Positions 7,506 to 16,553 are shown, counted from the first letter of the stretch. The stretch: DNA of 64,000 nucleotides from DASRVA01 sp050732875 (GCA_050732875.1 JBOHRQ010000004.1:1-64000); one strand, 5' to 3'. Program-made: numbers and translations. The notes: generated by a model not told the origin, from the letters alone.

Positions 7506-10500
7506 ATGCGCGCCGCGTTCATCGCCGCGCTCGGTCTGATCGCCACCGCCCCCTCCCTTCCGGCCCAGACCATCCGGCTCGAGCTCTCCCTCACCGTCCA
7601 CCGATCGCCAGAATCCGTCCAGATCTCCAGCGTCATACATAACCGGGGTGCGGACCCAGCCTACGAAGTCGCGGCCGAGCTCCGAGGGGTGGACACGATC
7701 CCGCGACCGGTGATCGGCGAGCTCCGACCCGGAGCCCAGGCCAAGATCGCCTGGGAGATGGATGCCGACCGCTGGCGAACCGACCTGCGGGAGATCGCCG
7801 CGCTCCGGATCCGCTACCACGACGCCTCCGGAACCTGGGCCGGCAGCGTCACGGTCGTGGGGCCCCAAGCCGACGCCACCGTCGAGGGGCCGGCATGGCC
7901 GGAGGATCCCCGTATCGAGGTCACCTGGCGGGAGCCCGCCGCCGGGGGGCGGGCGGTCTGGTGGAGTCCCGTCGAGATCGACCTCGAGGGCGGTGAGCGG
8001 TGGCGGTCCGCAGACGGCACAGCGTCCGTGGAGGGGCGCCTCGAGCCGGCGACCGACATCACCGGCTGGGAGACCACCGCCTTCCTGCTCGTGTTGCCGA
8101 ACGACGCGGCCGCCCCCGGGAAAGTCGTACGCGTCCCGATCGACGCCCGCTCCTTTCGGAGCCTGTGGCGACCGGACCTGCCGCTTCTCGCCGGATGGGC
8201 GACTCTTTGTCTGCTCGCCTGGCTGGGTGCCGCGGCGGTCCCCGCGCGTGCGCGCGCCCGGCTCCGCATACGACCGTCAGCGCACGCGACCGGCCGTTCG
8301 CGGCTGCTCGCGTCGAGCCCGGCTTTCGCGACCGCACTCTGCCTGGGGACGGCCGGCCTCATGATCTTTCCACCGCATCTCCTCCTCCTGGACACGACCC
8401 CGGCGGGAGGAGACTACGCGAGCCACATCGTCGCGCTCGATCAGCTCCGCGAAGTCCTCCTCCCTTCGGGACGGGTCTACGGGTGGAGCATGGACCAGTA
8501 CGCTGGCTTCCCTCTTTTCCTCTTCTATTTTCCGCTCGCCTTCCTGGTGATCGTCCTCCTGAGCGTGGCGCTTCCCTTGACCGTCGCCATGAAGCTCGGC
8601 TCGCTGGCGGGGGCCCTGCTTTTGCCCATCGCCTGGTACCTCTCCCTCGGCTGGCTGGGTGCGCCGCGTCCGGCGCGCTGGCTGGCCCCCGCGACGGCCC
8701 TCGCCTTCCTGCTCATCGAGACGCAGTCCACGTGGGGAGGCAACCTGGCAAGCCTCCTCGCCGGTGAGTTCGCCTACGCGCTGGGCTTCCCCCTGGCCTG
8801 GCTGGCCGCGACGCACGCCTGGAAGACCCGCGACCAGGCCTCGGGGTGGTGGCCTGCGGCCGTCTTCCTCGCTCTGGCCGGCCTGGCTCACGGCTATGCG
8901 CTCGTCTTCGCCGCGCTCGGGATCGGCCTGCTGGCGCTCCATCCACGTCTCTGGTGGCGGGGCTGCTGGCACGTGGCGCGGATCGGCCTGATTGCGTTCG
9001 GCCTGCTCGCGTGGTGGCTGGTCCCGCTGATCTGGAACCTGCCCTGGACGAGCGGCTTCCGTGAACAGTGGGAGCTCGGGGGGATCGGTGATCTCTTCCC
9101 TCCCGCGGTCGCCATCGCGGTCGTGCTTCTGGTCACGAGTGTCGCCTGGCGCCTGATCTCTCGCAGGCGACCCATCCTCGCCCCCGGCCAGGCCTGGCTC
9201 ATAGGGTTCGCGGCGGTGCTCTTCGTCTTCTACCGGCTCGGCTTCAGCCTGGGGGTCGTCGACGTCCGCTTTCTCCCGATGATGCACGGCGCGATCCTGC
9301 TCGCGGGGTGCTACGAGCTGGGTGCCTGGATCGCCCTGGCGAGACCGGGCTGGCGGTCCGCGCTCGCCGCGGCCGTCATCGTCCTGGTCTCGACCGCCGC
9401 GCTGGCGGCCGTCGAGTACGTACCCTCCTGGGTCCGCTGGAACATGGGCGGAATGGAGCGCACCTCGCGCTGGCCGGACTTCCAGGGCGCGATGCAGGCG
9501 ATCGCCGGCCGCATCGACGAGCCCCGCGTCGCCTGGGAGCACCACCCTGATCACAACGAGGCGGGGACGATCCGCGCGTTCGAGATGATCCCCTGGTTCG
9601 CAGGCCGGGCCACGCTCGAGGGCCTCTATTTCCAGAGCACCGTGCTGGCCCCGGTGGTGTTCTATCTGCAGTCGGAGATCAGCCTCCGACCCTCATGCCC
9701 GCTGCCCGCGTTCGAGTGCGGTCGCTTCGACCCGGCGGCGGCGGTCGAGCATCTCGAGCTCCTGGGAGCGAGCGAGCTAATCGCCTACACGGACTCCCTC
9801 ACGCGCTCGCTGGAGCGCTCCGCGGACTTCGAGGAGCGCGCCCGATCGGGCGTGTACGAGATCTTCGCGCTGGTCGAGCCGTCGTCCCTGGTCGAACCGG
9901 TCGCCGTCCAGCCGGTCGTGGATACGTGGCCCGACTGGCGGGCAGAGGCCTACGACTGGTTCCGGGCCGGTACCGACCTGGACGTGCCGCTGGTTCTCGA
10001 CGACGAGGCGGACGGCCGGTGGCCCTCGGTCGATCGTTACCGCCCAAGCCGGCTGCCGCGGATCGCGGTTGCGACAAAGCCGCGCGTGAGCGCCACGATC
10101 CGGGATCAGGCGATCCGGATCGAGACCGACACCCCGGGCCATCCTCTGTTGGTCAAGGTCGGCTACCATCCGGGCTGGAGGGCGTCCGACGGATCGGTCA
10201 TCGACCTGGTGGCGCCAGGGATGATGCTGGTGACCCCGCGATCGAGGACCTTCATGCTGGAATGGAGCGCCGGCTGGGCCGGACGGGCGGGCTTCCTCCT
10301 GACCGCGCTCACTCTTCTCGCGCTGGTGGTGGGCGCGACGCGCCGGCGAAGGGGCGCGGGCCCGCCGGGCTGGCGGCTCCCCGAAGCGAACCGGGCGGGC
10401 TGGATCGGGATCGCCGCGCTCGCGGTCCTGGCGGTCGCGACAGCGCTCGTCATGCTCCGCCGTCATCCGCCGCTCGACTACCCGGCGCTCCTAGCCGAGG

Positions 10501-10886
10501 GCCAGCGTCGCCTTTCTGACGGACGCTTCGACGAGGCGGATGAGAGCTTCCGGCGCATGCTCTCGGTCGACACTCCCCACACGCTCAGGGACGACGCCGC
10601 CTTCTACCGGGCCCTGGTCGTGCTGGAGGCCGGCGACGATGCCGAGGGGGTGCGGCGGCTCGAGAGCTTCCTGGAGCGCTTTCCTGTCTCGACCTACCGG
10701 GGGGAGGCCCTGATCCGCCTCTCGGATCTCTACGCCGACCGCGGCGGAGCCGGTCGCGCGCGGCAAGCGCTGGAAGAGGCCCGTGTGACGCCGCTCACGC
10801 CCGAGCACTGGAAAGCAGCCGCGCGGGAGCGCCTCCAGGGGTTGGGGGTCACGGCCCCGGAGGCCGTGCCGGAGGGCCGATCATGA
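7506..10886 (+). CDS. Large membrane protein, PTPS-related (GT-C-like) family, with C-terminal TPR-like repeats
   Basis: A 1126-residue protein. A signal peptide (MRAAFIAALGLIATAPSLPAQ) is followed by a beta-rich extracytoplasmic segment of about 220 residues. A multi-helix membrane core then carries the pattern GGDYASHIVALDQLRE...YGWSMDQYAGFPLFLFYFPL. That pattern is typical of the 6-pyruvoyl-tetrahydropterin-synthase-related membrane family, whose members resemble polytopic glycosyltransferases. After another soluble domain and two more membrane segments, the last 130 residues look like tetratricopeptide helices (RRLSDGRFDEADESFRRML). The open frame extends upstream through the lipoprotein region, but the signal peptide fixes the start near 7506. 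The stop overlaps the following glycosyltransferase (ATGA). A joint role in building an envelope glycan or lipid-linked sugar is inferred. Confidence 0.8.
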   Translation: MRAAFIAALGLIATAPSLPAQTIRLELSLTVHRSPESVQISSVIHNRGADPAYEVAAELRGVDTIPRPVIGELRPGAQAKIAWEMDADRWRTDLREIAALRIRYHDASGTWAGSVTVVGPQADATVEGPAWPEDPRIEVTWREPAAGGRAVWWSPVEIDLEGGERWRSADGTASVEGRLEPATDITGWETTAFLLVLPNDAAAPGKVVRVPIDARSFRSLWRPDLPLLAGWATLCLLAWLGAAAVPARARARLRIRPSAHATGRSRLLASSPAFATALCLGTAGLMIFPPHLLLLDTTPAGGDYASHIVALDQLREVLLPSGRVYGWSMDQYAGFPLFLFYFPLAFLVIVLLSVALPLTVAMKLGSLAGALLLPIAWYLSLGWLGAPRPARWLAPATALAFLLIETQSTWGGNLASLLAGEFAYALGFPLAWLAATHAWKTRDQASGWWPAAVFLALAGLAHGYALVFAALGIGLLALHPRLWWRGCWHVARIGLIAFGLLAWWLVPLIWNLPWTSGFREQWELGGIGDLFPPAVAIAVVLLVTSVAWRLISRRRPILAPGQAWLIGFAAVLFVFYRLGFSLGVVDVRFLPMMHGAILLAGCYELGAWIALARPGWRSALAAAVIVLVSTAALAAVEYVPSWVRWNMGGMERTSRWPDFQGAMQAIAGRIDEPRVAWEHHPDHNEAGTIRAFEMIPWFAGRATLEGLYFQSTVLAPVVFYLQSEISLRPSCPLPAFECGRFDPAAAVEHLELLGASELIAYTDSLTRSLERSADFEERARSGVYEIFALVEPSSLVEPVAVQPVVDTWPDWRAEAYDWFRAGTDLDVPLVLDDEADGRWPSVDRYRPSRLPRIAVATKPRVSATIRDQAIRIETDTPGHPLLVKVGYHPGWRASDGSVIDLVAPGMMLVTPRSRTFMLEWSAGWAGRAGFLLTALTLLALVVGATRRRRGAGPPGWRLPEANRAGWIGIAALAVLAVATALVMLRRHPPLDYPALLAEGQRRLSDGRFDEADESFRRMLSVDTPHTLRDDAAFYRALVVLEAGDDAEGVRRLESFLERFPVSTYRGEALIRLSDLYADRGGAGRARQALEEARVTPLTPEHWKAAARERLQGLGVTAPEAVPEGRS

Positions 10887-11638
10887 CCAAAGGGGTCTCC
10901 CTGTTCGTCCCCGTCTACGACGAGGCGGCGATCCTGAGCGATACCATGCCCCGCCTGCTCCGTTCGGTCGAGGATGTGACCGGGGACGTGCAGCTCGTCA
11001 TCGTCGACAACGGGTCGACCGACGCGACCAGCGCGGTCGCCCACGGCCTCGCCGCCGCTGACCCGCGCATCGTCGCCCTCAGGATTCCGGAGCGCGGGGT
11101 GGGCTCCGCCCTCCTCGCGGCGCTGCCGCACTTTCGTCACGACCGGGTCGTGGCCGTCGACGCGGACCTGGCCATGGACCTGGCCTTCATCGGAGAGTCG
11201 CTGCAGCGGATGGAAGACGGCGCAGATGTGGTGGTCGGCGCGAAGCGGTCCGACGGTCAGGACCGACCGCTCCTGCGGGTCTTCGTGAGCGGCCTCTTCG
11301 TCTTCGTCATGCGCCGTGGTCTCGGGGTCCCGTTCCACGACGTCTCGATCGGGGCCAAGGCCTACCGCCGGGAGCTGCTGCAGCGTCACCAGCACCTGAT
11401 CGGGCGCGGCAGCAACTACGTGATCGACATCCTCGTCCAGGCCTGGCGTGACGGGCTCAGGATCGAGGAGCTGAGCATCGGGTGCGAGGACAACCGGCCG
11501 AGTCACTTCAACCTCCTCCACGAAGGCGTCTACCGCTTCGGGCACCTGTTCGGCCTCGTCCTCCGTCGGCGGCTCGGACTCCTTCGCCCGAGCCCAACGC
11601 CGGCGCCGGTCGTTGACATCGCGGGTCGCCGCCGATAG
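10883..11638 (+). CDS. Family 2 glycosyltransferase
   Basis: A 251-residue GT-A-fold glycosyltransferase of the dolichyl-phosphate mannosyltransferase/DPM1-like type. It starts SLFVPVYDEAAILSDTMPRL, has the nucleotide-sugar site VIVDNGSTDAT and the metal-binding DADLAMD at about residues 93-99. There are no long transmembrane segments beyond one short hydrophobic stretch (VFVSGLFVFVMRRGLGVPF). It overlaps the large membrane protein by ATGA. This suggests it supplies a polyprenyl-linked sugar to that protein, which would transfer it outside the cell; the sugar and acceptor cannot be read from sequence. Confidence 0.88.
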   Translation: MTKGVSLFVPVYDEAAILSDTMPRLLRSVEDVTGDVQLVIVDNGSTDATSAVAHGLAAADPRIVALRIPERGVGSALLAALPHFRHDRVVAVDADLAMDLAFIGESLQRMEDGADVVVGAKRSDGQDRPLLRVFVSGLFVFVMRRGLGVPFHDVSIGAKAYRRELLQRHQHLIGRGSNYVIDILVQAWRDGLRIEELSIGCEDNRPSHFNLLHEGVYRFGHLFGLVLRRRLGLLRPSPTPAPVVDIAGRRR

Positions 11639-11675
11639 CGTGGCTCCCGGCTGTTCCCTCTAACAGGAGGCGCGC

Positions 11676-12251
11676 ATGCTCGAGCTCGGCATCGGACTCG
11701 TCCTGCTCCTCTTTCTCGGCCTCGTCGTGGTGCTCGCGGGCTGGGGGATCGTCACCTACAACGCACTGGTCGGGCTGCGCAACCAGCTCGAGAACGCCTG
11801 GGCGCAGATCGACGTGCAGCTCAAGCGCCGTTACGACCTGATCCCCAACCTGGTCGAGGCGGTCAAGGACTACATGCAATTCGAGCAGGACGTGCTGACC
11901 AAGGTCACCGAGGCCCGGGCGCAGGCGGCGTCGGCCACCGGTCCGGCCGAGCAGGGACGCGCCGAGAACGTCCTCACGGGCGCCCTCAGGCAGCTCTTCG
12001 CCGTGGTCGAGAACTATCCGGAGCTCAAGGCCAACGAGAACGTGATGAGCCTGCAGGAGGAGCTGACCGGGACCGAGGACCAGATCGCCTCGGCCCGCCA
12101 GTTCTACAACGAGAACGTGCGCGTCTTCAACACGCGGATCCAGACCTTCCCGACCAACCTGATCGCGGGGATGCTGGGCTTCGCGGCGCGCGAGTTCTTC
12201 GCCACCGGGGACGACGCCGAGCGGGAGCCGGTCAAGGTCGACCTGCGCTGA
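11676..12251 (+). CDS. lemA: LemA family membrane protein
   Basis: A 191-residue LemA-family protein with one N-terminal transmembrane helix (LVLLLFLGLVVVLAGWGIV). It carries the family motif YNALVGLRNQLENAWAQIDV followed by LKRRYDLIPNLVEAVKDYM. The rest is a long helical bundle. The biological role of the family is not settled. A good ribosome site (AGGAGG) lies eight bases before the ATG at 11676. It converges with the WYL-like gene. Confidence 0.95.
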   Translation: MLELGIGLVLLLFLGLVVVLAGWGIVTYNALVGLRNQLENAWAQIDVQLKRRYDLIPNLVEAVKDYMQFEQDVLTKVTEARAQAASATGPAEQGRAENVLTGALRQLFAVVENYPELKANENVMSLQEELTGTEDQIASARQFYNENVRVFNTRIQTFPTNLIAGMLGFAAREFFATGDDAEREPVKVDLR

Positions 12252-12260
12252 CCGTTTCGC

Positions 12261-12701
12261 TCACGGGCGATCGCCGGCGGCTTCCTTTTCCTGCGCGCCT
12301 TCGCGGGCCTCCGACACCTCGCGGGCTTCCTCGATGTTGCCGAGGGCGAACACGCGATCGGCGCCTCGGAGCTCGCAGAAAGCCTCCAGGTACTCGCACC
12401 CGTCGTAGAAGTGCACGTTGAAGGGACGGATGACGCGCTCGGTCGTCTCGCCGGTCGAGCGCGCCGTGTAGCGGATCGCCAGCCGGCTGGAAGCGGACAC
12501 CGCGCCGCGGACGCGCTCGGCGATCTTCGGATCGGGGTCCATACCAGGCTCCAGGACCTCGGCGTACTTGGCGAACGAAGGACCGCCGCCGGCCGCCAGC
12601 TTGGCGGCCAGCCCGGCCAGCGCCTCGTCGGCAGGGTCCTCGACCCGCGCCCGCTCCACGAGAGCCCGGAGCCGCCCCTTTTCTTTTTCGGTGAGCTCCA
12701 T
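12261..12701 (-). CDS. Stand-alone WYL-like domain protein
   Basis: A 146-residue protein. The N-terminal half is helical. The C-terminal half resembles a WYL domain: LAIRYTARSTGETTERVIRP, then EYLEAFCELRGADRVFALGNI, where the usual W-Y-L is replaced by E-Y-L. WYL domains sense ligands, often nucleic acid, and usually sit behind a winged-helix DNA-binding domain, which is missing here. It could be a partner or antagonist of a WYL regulator elsewhere. No defence or CRISPR genes are nearby. It reads towards lemA; its promoter must lie in the 190 bases shared with the cold-shock gene. Confidence 0.7.
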   Translation of the reverse strand: MELTEKEKGRLRALVERARVEDPADEALAGLAAKLAAGGGPSFAKYAEVLEPGMDPDPKIAERVRGAVSASSRLAIRYTARSTGETTERVIRPFNVHFYDGCEYLEAFCELRGADRVFALGNIEEAREVSEAREGAQEKEAAGDRP

Positions 12702-12748
12702 CGCCGCCCAGTATAGGCCGGCCCGCGCCCTGCATCCAGCCGATGCCT

Positions 12749-12777
12749 TTGCCCGAATCCTCGCCGATTCCTATATT
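12749..12777 (+). promoter_or_regulatory. Candidate sigma-70 promoter and long leader of the cold-shock gene
   Basis: TTGCCC (12749-12754), a 17-base spacer and TATATT (12772-12777) form a plausible promoter. Transcription would start near 12785 and leave a leader of about 108 bases before the ATG at 12893. A long 5' leader is a known feature of cspA-type genes, where RNA structure gives temperature control. Confidence 0.5.
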
Positions 12778-12892
12778 GGCTTGTGCGAGAGCGGCTCGTC
12801 CATCGCATTGCGTGTAATCGTGCAACACAAGTGATGCCAGCCGCTTATGATCTCTACCTCAACCTCTTTCTCGTTGGTTTCGGAGGTCGGCA

Positions 12893-13171
12893 ATGGGTTC
12901 GAACGGTGGTTTCTCGATCGGCCGCATGCTCAAGAATCTGTTCGGCAAGGCGCAGCCCGTATCGGAGCAGGGCGCGGTGAAGTGGTTCGACGCGCAGAAG
13001 GGATTCGGCTTCATCGAGCGCCCGGACGGCAGCGATATCTTCGTCCACTACAGCGATATCGTCGGCAAAGGCTTCCGCACGCTCAGCGAAGGTCAGCGGG
13101 TCCAGTTCCAGGTCTCCCAGAGCAACAAGGGACCGCAGGCGGTCAACGTCACCCGGCTGGACGGCAAGTGA
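12893..13171 (+). CDS. Cold-shock domain protein with an N-terminal extension
   Basis: A 92-residue CspA-type single-stranded nucleic-acid-binding protein. The cold-shock domain begins near residue 26 (GAVKWFDAQKGFGFIERPDG). It contains RNP1 (KGFGFI) and RNP2 (DIFVHY), and ends QAVNVTRLDG. Typical CspA proteins are about 67-70 residues, so the first 25 residues (with a basic, hydrophobic IGRMLKNLFGKAQ helix) are an extra extension. A GGAGG ribosome site lies just before the ATG. A strong terminator follows about 30 bases after the stop. Confidence 0.94.
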   Translation: MGSNGGFSIGRMLKNLFGKAQPVSEQGAVKWFDAQKGFGFIERPDGSDIFVHYSDIVGKGFRTLSEGQRVQFQVSQSNKGPQAVNVTRLDGK

Positions 13172-13201
13172 AGTAGCTCGTTTCGATAAGCGTGGATTGG
13201 G

Positions 13202-13232
13202 GAGCCGGTTCGTGAGGGCCGGCTCTTTTTTT
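13202..13232 (+). terminator. Rho-independent terminator of the cold-shock gene
   Basis: The stem GAGCCGG (13202-13208) pairs with CCGGCTC (13219-13225) across a 10-base loop and is followed directly by seven T residues (13226-13232). Confidence 0.9.
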
Positions 13233-13451
13233 GGATGTCGAGGAATGAATCTTTGGATTGATCTTTCTTTCTAGCCCATGCTACTCTCAAATCTCAAAAG
13301 GATTCAATCCAATACGGGGGAGGGGTAACGACTACTTCTTCTTCACTGTAACAAGGGCGAAAACGGCACGCAAACAGCAGGACCCATGCGCCGCGCGTGT
13401 CCCGACTTCTTGCGGAGGGGGATTGAAACCGATCCCCGAAGCAACGAAGAG
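13233..13451. other. AT-richer intergenic stretch between converging cold-shock and luxC-like genes
   Basis: No gene seen. The stretch is visibly less GC-rich than its surroundings. It holds a 9-base inverted repeat (TTGGATTGA at 13253, TCAATCCAA at 13304). A short hairpin (GGGGAT / ATCCCC, 13418-13437) just beyond the luxC-like stop could serve as its terminator on the minus strand. Confidence 0.5.
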
Positions 13452-14768
13452 CTATACCTCTTCTCTATCGGCCCAGCGCACGAGATCGGTCAGCGTCGGC
13501 CGGCCGTCCCTGCGCCATGACGCTGGCGGGCTCTGCATCGTCCCCAGCGGGCAGATACGCTCGACGCCCGCCGCAGCGAGCAGCTCCGTCAGATCTGCAA
13601 CGCGCTGAGCCGGATCCGCCACACCGACGGAAGCGATCGATCCCCGGCGGCGCTCGAAGAGTTCGAGGGTCTGGGTCGCGTCATCCACCGGAATCAAGTC
13701 GAGCATGCGTGGGACCGGGGGCGGGGCGGGCGGATCGATTGCGCGGCACGTGACGACTGTCCAGGCGGAATCGACATCGCCTATCCACGACGCTCGTTCG
13801 CTCGCGGCCTCGAGGCCGACCATCGCCCGCCACTCGGCGAACGCCGCGCGCTCCTCAATTGCGGCCTGCGCGCGCGGAGGACACGGCCAGCGCTCGACGC
13901 ATGCCCCATGGAGAGGCTCGACTAAGTCCGCGACCTCGGACGGCGAGGCCTCGACGTAGGCGATGATTGGCGAGAGACAGCCCACCTGCCCGGCGAAGGC
14001 CGCGTCGCGGGCGAGCGCCCCGATCGTGGCGGCGGTGTTGGACACGAGGGCCTCCCGCAACACGATAGCGGCCGAAAAGCGTGGCCCGTGAAGGATCAGC
14101 CGCGTCTCCGGAGACAACTCCCGCTGGATCGCCGCCATGGCCTCCGCGCCGCCGGTCGCCACGACCAGGTCGGCTGACGCGAGGACGGCCTTGCCCTCGG
14201 GCGAGCCCCTTTCCCATCCTGCCACCATAATCGCATCACCTACGGCGGGATCGATCTCCGCGACCGTCCGCGCGAAGCGCTCGGCCAGGTCGTCCCCCCC
14301 GCTCGGCGGCTTGAGCCACGCTGGCGACTTGACGCAGATGGCCGAGATGAGGTCGGAGACCGGGGTCGTGGGGACGCCGCGCGCGGCCAGAAAGACAGCG
14401 AGACGCGGGCCGAAGGCGCGCCTATTCACCCCTGCCAGCGGAACGAAGCCGTCCAGGACAGCGGTGTCGCCCAGCTCGCCACCGATCCACTCCCGCAGGC
14501 TGTCGACCGTCCACGTTTGGAACGCCGCGTCGAGGATCTCCCCGATCGCGCGGCGCGGGGCGGCGTAGTGCGCGGCCAGCGCCTCCTCCCCCGCCTCCCG
14601 ATCGGGCCCGGGCTCGCGCCAGCGCCGGCAGGCTTCGGCGACGACCTCCAGAACATCGCTGATCGGTCGCGAGCGCAGTGACTCCCCGGCCGCGACCAGC
14701 TCACGCAGGCGCTCGACGGTTCCCGGCCGCGAGATCACCGTCGGTCCGTCCTCGGGAGCCACGCTCAC
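13452..14768 (-). CDS. luxC: LuxC-like acyl-CoA/acyl-protein reductase
   Basis: A 438-residue member of the LuxC family, which uses NADPH to reduce an activated acyl group to the aldehyde. The catalytic cysteine is visible in FAGQVGCLSP (Cys264), and DLVVATGGAEAMAAIQ marks the aldehyde-dehydrogenase-type nucleotide region. The frame is open further upstream, but the GTG at 14768 overlaps the stop of the LuxE-like gene by GTGA, which is the pattern used throughout the window. No luciferase genes (luxAB) or transferase (luxD) are nearby, so the product aldehyde must serve something other than light. The symbol reflects family, not bioluminescence. Confidence 0.88.
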   Translation of the reverse strand: MSVAPEDGPTVISRPGTVERLRELVAAGESLRSRPISDVLEVVAEACRRWREPGPDREAGEEALAAHYAAPRRAIGEILDAAFQTWTVDSLREWIGGELGDTAVLDGFVPLAGVNRRAFGPRLAVFLAARGVPTTPVSDLISAICVKSPAWLKPPSGGDDLAERFARTVAEIDPAVGDAIMVAGWERGSPEGKAVLASADLVVATGGAEAMAAIQRELSPETRLILHGPRFSAAIVLREALVSNTAATIGALARDAAFAGQVGCLSPIIAYVEASPSEVADLVEPLHGACVERWPCPPRAQAAIEERAAFAEWRAMVGLEAASERASWIGDVDSAWTVVTCRAIDPPAPPPVPRMLDLIPVDDATQTLELFERRRGSIASVGVADPAQRVADLTELLAAAGVERICPLGTMQSPPASWRRDGRPTLTDLVRWADREEV

Positions 14769-15910
14769 ACCCGCTCGAACCACAGCTCGGCCGCCAGCGA
14801 GCAGCCCCGAGCCTCCGCGCCTGGCTCGCGGCCGATCAGGCGGAATCCGCCGTCCACCGCCACGCCGACGTCGCTCGTCTGAACCACCATGGCGCTCCCC
14901 CGGTTGGCCAGGTCGTAGTGGACGATGGCTCCCGGCTCGCCATCCTCGACGTCGTGGCCGGTGTCGGGATCGATGATCCGGACACGCATCCAGGGCGGCA
15001 CGCGGAAGCCCGCGCCCGTCTCGTCCCCGAATCCCTGCTCGCGCCTCAGCCCGGCGTCGTAGAACTGCGACGAGAGCTCGGTCATCCCGTACTCCTCGAC
15101 CTGCCGGGAGCGTGGGATCCCCAGCCGCTCTTCGATCACTTGGGCCAGTTCGTCGGGGCTCGTCCGCCGCCGCGTTCCCTTGAAGCCGCCAGTCACCAGA
15201 CTGCGGCTGCCCTCGGGCAGCGCCCACGACGCGCCCGATAATTCCAGTACGCCCAGCCAAGCCAGCGCAGGCCCCGCCACCAGCACCGGCTCTCCGCTCG
15301 GTGCGGCGGCGTCAAGCGCGGGCGGGACGGCCCCGGGACCCACCCCGCGGCCCGGCCGGTCGAACAGAAACCCGCTCCCTGGCTCCCCGAACGCCTCCAG
15401 ATAGACGGCGAACATGTGAACCAGCGAGCTGTGCGCCGCAACCGACGGCCGCGGGCTGAGAAAGAGACACCGGATCCGCTCGCGATCGGGGAGGACGTAG
15501 CGTCGGGCCGACTTCAGGATCGCGGCGTTGGCGAGCCCCAGTGTGTCGAGGCGATGCACGCCCGAACTCCCTTGCATAGTCCCCGACGTCCGAAACGCCA
15601 CGACCTCGGCTTCCGGCGGGAAGGTCGTCCAGCGGCCGACCTTGAAGGCCCCCGCCGGGACGGGCGGTATCCCGCGCCAGGACGTTACGTCCGCCGGCGC
15701 GCTCACCCCGCGCAGCTCGCACAGCTGACGGTAGGCGGGAAGGAAGCGGAACTGGTGGGCGAAGACATCCCGCACAAGCCGGTCGAACTCGTTCTCGGAG
15801 AGCGGCTCCTCCCATCCGCCTCCGATCGCGCTCAGGATCTCGACATCGAGCCGCTCGGCCTCCTCCCGGCGGGCCTTCTCACGCGGAGCGGCCGCTCGCG
15901 GGGAGGTCAT
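14765..15910 (-). CDS. luxE: LuxE-like acyl-protein synthetase
   Basis: A 381-residue LuxE-family enzyme, which activates a fatty acid with ATP and carries it as a thioester to LuxC. The adenylation loop is FRTSGTMQGSSG and the second conserved motif is EEYGMTELSSQFYD. The cysteine that holds the acyl group in the family is visible near the C-terminus in EARGCSLAAELW (Cys370). It begins one base after the queE stop and overlaps luxC by GTGA, so the three genes are co-transcribed. A dedicated two-enzyme fatty acid (or other carboxylate) reductase is the simplest reading. Confidence 0.88.
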   Translation of the reverse strand: MTSPRAAAPREKARREEAERLDVEILSAIGGGWEEPLSENEFDRLVRDVFAHQFRFLPAYRQLCELRGVSAPADVTSWRGIPPVPAGAFKVGRWTTFPPEAEVVAFRTSGTMQGSSGVHRLDTLGLANAAILKSARRYVLPDRERIRCLFLSPRPSVAAHSSLVHMFAVYLEAFGEPGSGFLFDRPGRGVGPGAVPPALDAAAPSGEPVLVAGPALAWLGVLELSGASWALPEGSRSLVTGGFKGTRRRTSPDELAQVIEERLGIPRSRQVEEYGMTELSSQFYDAGLRREQGFGDETGAGFRVPPWMRVRIIDPDTGHDVEDGEPGAIVHYDLANRGSAMVVQTSDVGVAVDGGFRLIGREPGAEARGCSLAAELWFERV

Positions 15911-15911
15911 G

Positions 15912-16553
15912 TCAGACGCCGCGCGCGGTCGGCGACCAGATGAACTTGTGCATCTGGAGCTGGAGTCGAACGGGCAGCCGATCGGCCAGAATCCACTCCG
16001 CCAGGCCGTCGGCCGCGAGCTGGCCGAACGAGGGCGAGAACAGCACCGTGTGCCGGGCCGTCAGGTCGTGCTCGCCGACGATCCCTCGCGCCCACTCGTA
16101 ATCGGCGCGGTCGCAGATCACGAACTTGATCTCGTCGTCGCCGTCCAGATGGCGCAGGTTCTCCCAGCGGTTCTTCGCCACCATCCCGCTTCCCGGCGTC
16201 TTCAGATCCATGATGATCCTGACCCCGTCGGGGACGGTCTCGACCGGCCACGCCCCGCTCGTCTCCAGCAGCACCTCGTGGCCGTTCTCAAGCAGGCGCT
16301 CGAGGAGCAGCGTGGTCTCCTTCTGGATCAGGGGCTCGCCGCCGGTGACCTCGACCAGCCGGCAGCCGTAGCCCGCGACCTCGGCGAGGATCTCCTCCAG
16401 TGGCCGCTCGCGGCCCTCGAAGAAGGCGTACTCGGTATCACAGAAGCTGCAACGCAGGTTACAGTAGGTGAGGCGCACGAAGACGCACGGGCGCCCGGCG
16501 TGCGACGACTCGCCCTGGATCGAGTGGAAGATCTCGTTGACCTTGAGCGGCAT
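15912..16553 (-). CDS. queE: 7-carboxy-7-deazaguanine synthase QueE
   Basis: A radical-SAM enzyme that converts 6-carboxy-tetrahydropterin to 7-carboxy-7-deazaguanine on the way to queuosine and other 7-deazaguanines. The 213-residue protein has the cluster motif CNLRCSFC (residues 31-38, C-x3-C-x2-C). It also has the typical IFHSIQGES start and the SAM-binding VTGGEPLIQ. The partner genes queC, queD and queF are not in the window. It leads the queE-luxE-luxC transcription unit, with one base before luxE. A functional link between QueE and the acyl-reducing pair is not evident. Confidence 0.93.
   Translation of the reverse strand: MPLKVNEIFHSIQGESSHAGRPCVFVRLTYCNLRCSFCDTEYAFFEGRERPLEEILAEVAGYGCRLVEVTGGEPLIQKETTLLLERLLENGHEVLLETSGAWPVETVPDGVRIIMDLKTPGSGMVAKNRWENLRHLDGDDEIKFVICDRADYEWARGIVGEHDLTARHTVLFSPSFGQLAADGLAEWILADRLPVRLQLQMHKFIWSPTARGV

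Noticed and set aside
13253..13312. Inverted repeat TTGGATTGA/TCAATCCAA as an operator
   Set aside because: It lies between two converging genes after a terminator, with no promoter in reach; chance or an end signal is more likely.
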